Shown here piece by piece: positions 60,774 to 64,000 of a stretch of DNA of 64,000 bases (the first letter of the stretch is position 1; the number at the start of each line of letters is the position of its first letter). Source of the DNA: Bradyrhizobium sp. BRP22 (lineage in GTDB: Bacteria > Pseudomonadota > Alphaproteobacteria > Rhizobiales > Xanthobacteraceae); contig NZ_JADYVX010000004.1 in the NCBI RefSeq assembly GCF_020194175.1, positions 186,001 to 250,000 on the forward strand, read 5' to 3'. Position numbers and translations under genes: made by a program. The notes under the pieces were generated by a model. It searched no databases, was not told where the DNA came from, and worked only from the letters and a program-made list of their open reading frames with translations.

Positions 60774-62309
60774 TCAAACGGCGGCGGCCTGGAGCAGTCC
60801 GTCGCGATAGAGATCGCGCAGCTTGCGCTTGAAGATCTTGCCGGTGGCCTCGCGCGGCAGCGCGTCCATGAACTGGATGTCCTTCGGCACCTTGAAGTTG
60901 GCAAGCTTGCCGCGCAGAAAATCCTGCACGGTGGCGATCGAGAGCGCAGCGCCCGGCTCCGGCTCGATGCAGGCGAATAGCCGCTCGCCATATTCGTCGT
61001 CGGCGACGCCGAACACCGCGCAGTCGCGCACGCCTTCCATGCCGATCAACGCGTTCTCGATCTCCGCGGGATAGATGTTGACGCCGCCGGAGATCACCAT
61101 GTCGCGCTTGCGGTCGCACAGGAACAGGTAGCCGTCCTCGTCGAGATAGCCGACGTCGCCGACGCTGATGAGGCCCTCGCGCCCGGCGTCGGCGCGCGCC
61201 TTGGCGTTGCCGTGATAGTCGAAATCCGGGATCGCCGTCTGGCGCATAAAGATCTCGCCGGCCTCGTTGACGTCGCATTCCGTCCCGTCGGGGCGGAAGA
61301 TCTTCACGATGCCGCCTTCGATCACGCGGCCGACGGTGCCCGGCTTTGCGAGCGCCTCCGCCGCTGAATGCCAGACCGGGATCCCGGTCTCGGTGGAGCC
61401 CAGATATTCGTTCACCACCAGTCCCCACCAATCGATCATCGCGCGCTTCACAGCCGGCGGACAGGGGGCGGCGCCGTGAATGACGAAGCGCAGCGAGGAG
61501 ACGTCGTAGCGGCGCTTCGTTTCCTCCGGCAGCCGCAGCAGCCGCACGAACATCGTCGGCACCATGTGCATGTGGGTGACGCGGTAGCGCTCGACGAGTT
61601 GCAGCAGATCCTCGGGGTCGAAGCGCGGCTCGAGCACGATGGTGCAGCCGCAGCGGAACGCCAGCATGCCGTAGCTGTGCGGCGCCGAATGATACATCGG
61701 CCCGTTCATCAGCACGATCTGGTTGTCGTTCGGCTTGATGCCGTAGGCGATCGCGCTGACGCGGGCGGCCGCGGCCTGCAGTTCCGGCGGCATCGGCTTG
61801 CGCCGTACCCCCTTCGGCTGGCCGGTGGTGCCCGAGGTGTAGAACATCGGCGAAGCGCCGATCGGGGCATCGATCAGGGGCGCATGGGTGTCGCGCCAGC
61901 GGTCCCAGTCGGTCAGGTCTTCGGGCACCTGTGTCAGCGCCGGCGAGACGCCATAGGCTGCGGCGATCTCGGGCGGCGTCGCCACGACCAGAAGCTTGAG
62001 GCCGGCGGGCAGCCCGTCGCGAATCTGCGGCAACAGATCAGCATGACAGATCAGGACATCAGCGTCACTGTCGGCAAGGATGTAGGCGACCTCGTCGGCT
62101 TTCAGGTGCCAGTTGATCGGCACGATCGGGCTGCCGATCGCGGCGGAGGCGGCCACTGCCTCGAACAGCGCGAAATCATTGCGCAGCATCATGGCCACTG
62201 GCCGGCCATCGCGCACGCCGAGCGCGCGCAACCCGGATGCCGCGCGCGCGATGCGCTCGTTGATCTCGCCATAGCCGATCCGGCGTTCGCCGCTGATGAT
62301 CATGCTCAC
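60774..62309 (-). CDS. AMP-dependent acyl-CoA ligase
   Basis: 511 residues. MFYTSGTTGQPKGVRRKPMP, NEYLGSTETGIP, GLISVGDVGYLDEDGYLFLCDRKRDMVISGGVNIYPAEIENAL and the catalytic lysine in ATGKIFKRKLRDLYRDG are present. It forms acyl-CoA through acyl-AMP. It lies 23 bp downstream of the branched-chain-type binding protein gene in the same direction, so the ligand taken up may be the acid that is activated; that link is inference. Confidence 0.9.
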   Translation of the reverse strand: MSMIISGERRIGYGEINERIARAASGLRALGVRDGRPVAMMLRNDFALFEAVAASAAIGSPIVPINWHLKADEVAYILADSDADVLICHADLLPQIRDGLPAGLKLLVVATPPEIAAAYGVSPALTQVPEDLTDWDRWRDTHAPLIDAPIGASPMFYTSGTTGQPKGVRRKPMPPELQAAAARVSAIAYGIKPNDNQIVLMNGPMYHSAPHSYGMLAFRCGCTIVLEPRFDPEDLLQLVERYRVTHMHMVPTMFVRLLRLPEETKRRYDVSSLRFVIHGAAPCPPAVKRAMIDWWGLVVNEYLGSTETGIPVWHSAAEALAKPGTVGRVIEGGIVKIFRPDGTECDVNEAGEIFMRQTAIPDFDYHGNAKARADAGREGLISVGDVGYLDEDGYLFLCDRKRDMVISGGVNIYPAEIENALIGMEGVRDCAVFGVADDEYGERLFACIEPEPGAALSIATVQDFLRGKLANFKVPKDIQFMDALPREATGKIFKRKLRDLYRDGLLQAAAV

Positions 62310-62332
62310 ATCCTCAATCTTTTGCGATCGGG

Positions 62333-63511
62333 TTAGCGGTCATCCAGGATCTCGCCGAAAGCGACCCAGCTCTTGCCGTTGAAGCGCCGCAACTGCAACT
62401 GCTGGAACGGCAGATAATCATCCGGACCGGTCGATACAGTCATGCCCGGCAATAATAACGGCAGCTTGACCTCGCGCAGCGAGGTGGCCTGGCGCAGGAT
62501 GTTGTCGCGGCTGAAATCGTCCTTGCATGCCCTGAGCACGGCCATCAGAAGCGTCGCATAGTGGTACCCGGCGGCGTAGTTGGAATTGTTCAGGTCGGCG
62601 TTCGGCAGATACTGCTTCATGAACGCGAAATATTGCTTCACGCCTGCGTCATCGGCCCACTGCACGTCCATCGTGTCCTTTTGGTTGCTCGAAGAGATCA
62701 GGCCGACCGCATTCTCCAGTCCCGCCGGCTCCAGGAATGAGATCGAGGAGGCCGAGGTCGGCACGAAGAACAGCTCCGGCTTCCAGCCGAGCTCAGCGAC
62801 ACCCTTGATCGACTGCGAGGTGAATTTGCCGAGCACCACGGCGAACAGCACGTTGGCGCCGGAGGCTTTCAATGTCGCCAGCTGCGAACTGATCGTCGGT
62901 GCGCTGGTTTCGTAGCTCGCCTCCGCGACGATCAAGCTGGCGGCCTTGGGTCCGAGCGCGCGCTTGAAGCCTGCGACATAGTCGCGGCCGAAATCGTCGT
63001 TCTGGGAGAGGATCGCGATCGTGGCGTCGGGCTTGGCCTGCAGCACATATTTGGCATAGACGACGCCTTCGGATTCGTAGGCGGCCATGCCAGGCATGGT
63101 CCAGGGAAAGTTCTTCGGGTCCGCCCATTTGGTAGCGCCGCTGAGCAGGAATAGTTGCGGCACCTTCTTGCCGTTGAGGTAGCGGTGCACGGCGCTGTTG
63201 GTCGCGGTGCCGAGCGAGCCGAAGATCATCAGCACTTCGTCCTGCTCGACCAGCTTGCGGGTCTGCTCGACCGTCTTCGGCGGCGAATACGCGTCGTCCA
63301 GCGTGATGAACTTCACCTTGCGGCCATTGATGCCGCCTTCGGCATTGACCTTCGCGAAGTAGGCTTCCTGCGTCCGCCCGATGGTGCCGAAGCCCGAGAG
63401 CGGCCCGCTATAGGGCAGGGTCTGCCCGATACGGATGTCTTCCTTCTCATCGGCGAAGGCTGTCGTCGCGCCCAGGGCAAACAGAACGGCCAACATGTGC
63501 CGCAGCTTCAT
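62333..63511 (-). CDS. ABC transporter substrate-binding protein (branched-chain amino acid / aromatic acid type)
   Basis: 392 residues from ATG 63511; a TTG 21 bases earlier is in frame. Signal peptide MKLRHMLAVLFALGATTAFA, then IRIGQTLPYSGPLSGFGTIGRTQEAYFAKVNAEGGINGRKVKFITLDDAYSPPKTVEQTRKLVEQDEVLMIFGSLGT, the LivK-type periplasmic binding fold. In Bradyrhizobiaceae such proteins often bind aromatic or fatty acids instead of amino acids. No permease or ATPase genes are in the window. Upstream of an acyl-CoA ligase gene in the same orientation. Confidence 0.9.
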   Translation of the reverse strand: MKLRHMLAVLFALGATTAFADEKEDIRIGQTLPYSGPLSGFGTIGRTQEAYFAKVNAEGGINGRKVKFITLDDAYSPPKTVEQTRKLVEQDEVLMIFGSLGTATNSAVHRYLNGKKVPQLFLLSGATKWADPKNFPWTMPGMAAYESEGVVYAKYVLQAKPDATIAILSQNDDFGRDYVAGFKRALGPKAASLIVAEASYETSAPTISSQLATLKASGANVLFAVVLGKFTSQSIKGVAELGWKPELFFVPTSASSISFLEPAGLENAVGLISSSNQKDTMDVQWADDAGVKQYFAFMKQYLPNADLNNSNYAAGYHYATLLMAVLRACKDDFSRDNILRQATSLREVKLPLLLPGMTVSTGPDDYLPFQQLQLRRFNGKSWVAFGEILDDR

Positions 63512-63570
63512 GGTCTCTCTCCCGCTGATCAAAAGTGCTTTGTTGATTTTTAGCGGCTGATGCCGCTTCT

Positions 63571-63597
63571 CCCTCGCCCCGCTTTTGCGGGGAGAGG
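63571..63597. terminator. Hairpin between NMO and binding-protein genes
   Basis: CTCGCCCCGC-TTTT-GCGGGGAGAG, a strong stem related to the palindromes at 53855-53974. On the minus strand it follows the NMO stop. Coordinates are good to within a few bases. Confidence 0.55.
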
Positions 63598-63608
63598 TAA
63601 GATCTCAC

Positions 63609-64000
63609 TCAGGCGCTCGCGCGTCTCAGGAAATCGCTGCTCGCGTCGGCGAATTCCGCCTTGAGCCGCGCCACCAGTTCGGCGACCGGCGGCGCGTCGG
63701 TGATCTGGCCGATGCCCTGGCCCGAACCCCAGATGTCGCGCCAGGCCTTGACCTTCATGTTGCCGCCGGAACCGAAATTCATCTTCGACTTGTCGGCGAC
63801 CGGCAGGTTGTTCGGATCGAGCCCGGCGGCCGCGATCGACGGTCCGAGATAGTTGCCGTGCACGCCGGTGAACAGGTTGGAATAGACGATATCGTGGGCC
63901 GCATGTTCGGTCAGCGCCTCCTTGTAGCGCGGATCGGCATTGGCCTCTTCGGTCGCGATGAAACGGGTGCCCATGTAGGCGAGGTCGGCGCCGAGCGCGA
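63609..64000 (-). CDS. Nitronate monooxygenase family flavoprotein, C-terminal part (cut by window end)
   Basis: The frame runs off the right edge. About 130 C-terminal residues are visible: ALGADLAYMGTRFIATEEANADPRYKEALTEHAAHDIVYSNLFTGVHGNYLGPSIAAAGLDPNNLPV...KAWRDIWGSGQGIGQITDAPPVAELVARL. The same segment order (YMGTKFIATRES, TTAFTGLQTNMLRRSIEAAGLDPDNLP, RWRDIWSAGHSV) occurs in the NMO at 4454-5416, so the two are paralogues. The ATG at 63974 is internal. Confidence 0.85.
   Translation of the reverse strand, partial: ALGADLAYMGTRFIATEEANADPRYKEALTEHAAHDIVYSNLFTGVHGNYLGPSIAAAGLDPNNLPVADKSKMNFGSGGNMKVKAWRDIWGSGQGIGQITDAPPVAELVARLKAEFADASSDFLRRASA

Noticed and set aside
1..64000. CRISPR array, prophage or classical defence system
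   Set aside because: No regularly spaced repeats, Cas, capsid, terminase, restriction-methylation or toxin-antitoxin genes could be recognised.

Overview
The window is about 64 kb of high-GC alphaproteobacterial chromosome, most probably Bradyrhizobium or a close relative. This is inferred from gene families typical of that group (AbrB-type membrane proteins, PsiF-like and DUF892/DUF4142 stress proteins, many acyl-CoA ligases, Bug-type binding proteins), from dispersed palindromic repeats, and from general-stress sigma (EcfG-type) promoter motifs. No database search was possible, so species placement is inference.

Left flank (1-11.5 kb): the end of an acyl-CoA thioesterase, a hybrid histidine kinase, an acyl-CoA ligase divergent from a nitronate monooxygenase, two conserved hypothetical genes, a frameshifted small membrane gene, and a LysR regulator divergent from a cupin, an FAD monooxygenase and a Bug-family binding protein. 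A short MITE-like element has split a palindromic repeat near 5.5 kb.

Central island (about 11.5-32.8 kb): bounded by a 15-bp direct repeat of the 3' end of tRNA-Leu(CAA), which is intact at the right edge. No integrase is visible. The ends carry fragments of two tRNA-Arg genes and a second, 23-bp end repeat. The cargo looks like a stress-protection set: a Crp/Fnr regulator, a CheB-like protein lacking its catalytic Asp, a manganese catalase fused to a DUF892 domain, a translationally coupled PAP2/cupin/DUF3147/DUF3147 operon, a ROK-type sugar kinase whose halves appear circularly permuted, a GH13 alpha-glucosidase-like enzyme, an SDR-DoxX fusion with a DUF2269 protein, an FAD-Rieske oxidoreductase, a decayed second DUF892 gene, DUF4142, a single-domain response regulator and a Nudix protein. 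Two perfect EcfG-type promoters (GGAAC-N16-CGTT) and several near matches lie upstream of these genes, suggesting the island has been wired into the general stress response.

Right flank (33-64 kb): thiol-disulfide genes (dsbB, a DsbA-like protein), an AbrB-type membrane protein, a LysR/SDR/SDR locus with repeated putative operators, an esterase, a PDZ protein derived from HtrA in which all three catalytic residues are replaced, a coupled Nudix/DUF1810 pair, three more AMP-forming ligases, dodecin, a cytochrome P450, an HNH endonuclease, a CLC channel with CBS domains, a phytanoyl-CoA dioxygenase-like protein, an NHL-repeat protein, a flavin monooxygenase, DUF2855, a BBE-type oxidoreductase, an AraC regulator, a branched-chain amino-acid-type binding protein and the end of a second nitronate monooxygenase. 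Ligases, oxygenases, SDRs and binding proteins together point to versatile catabolism of carboxylic and aromatic acids.
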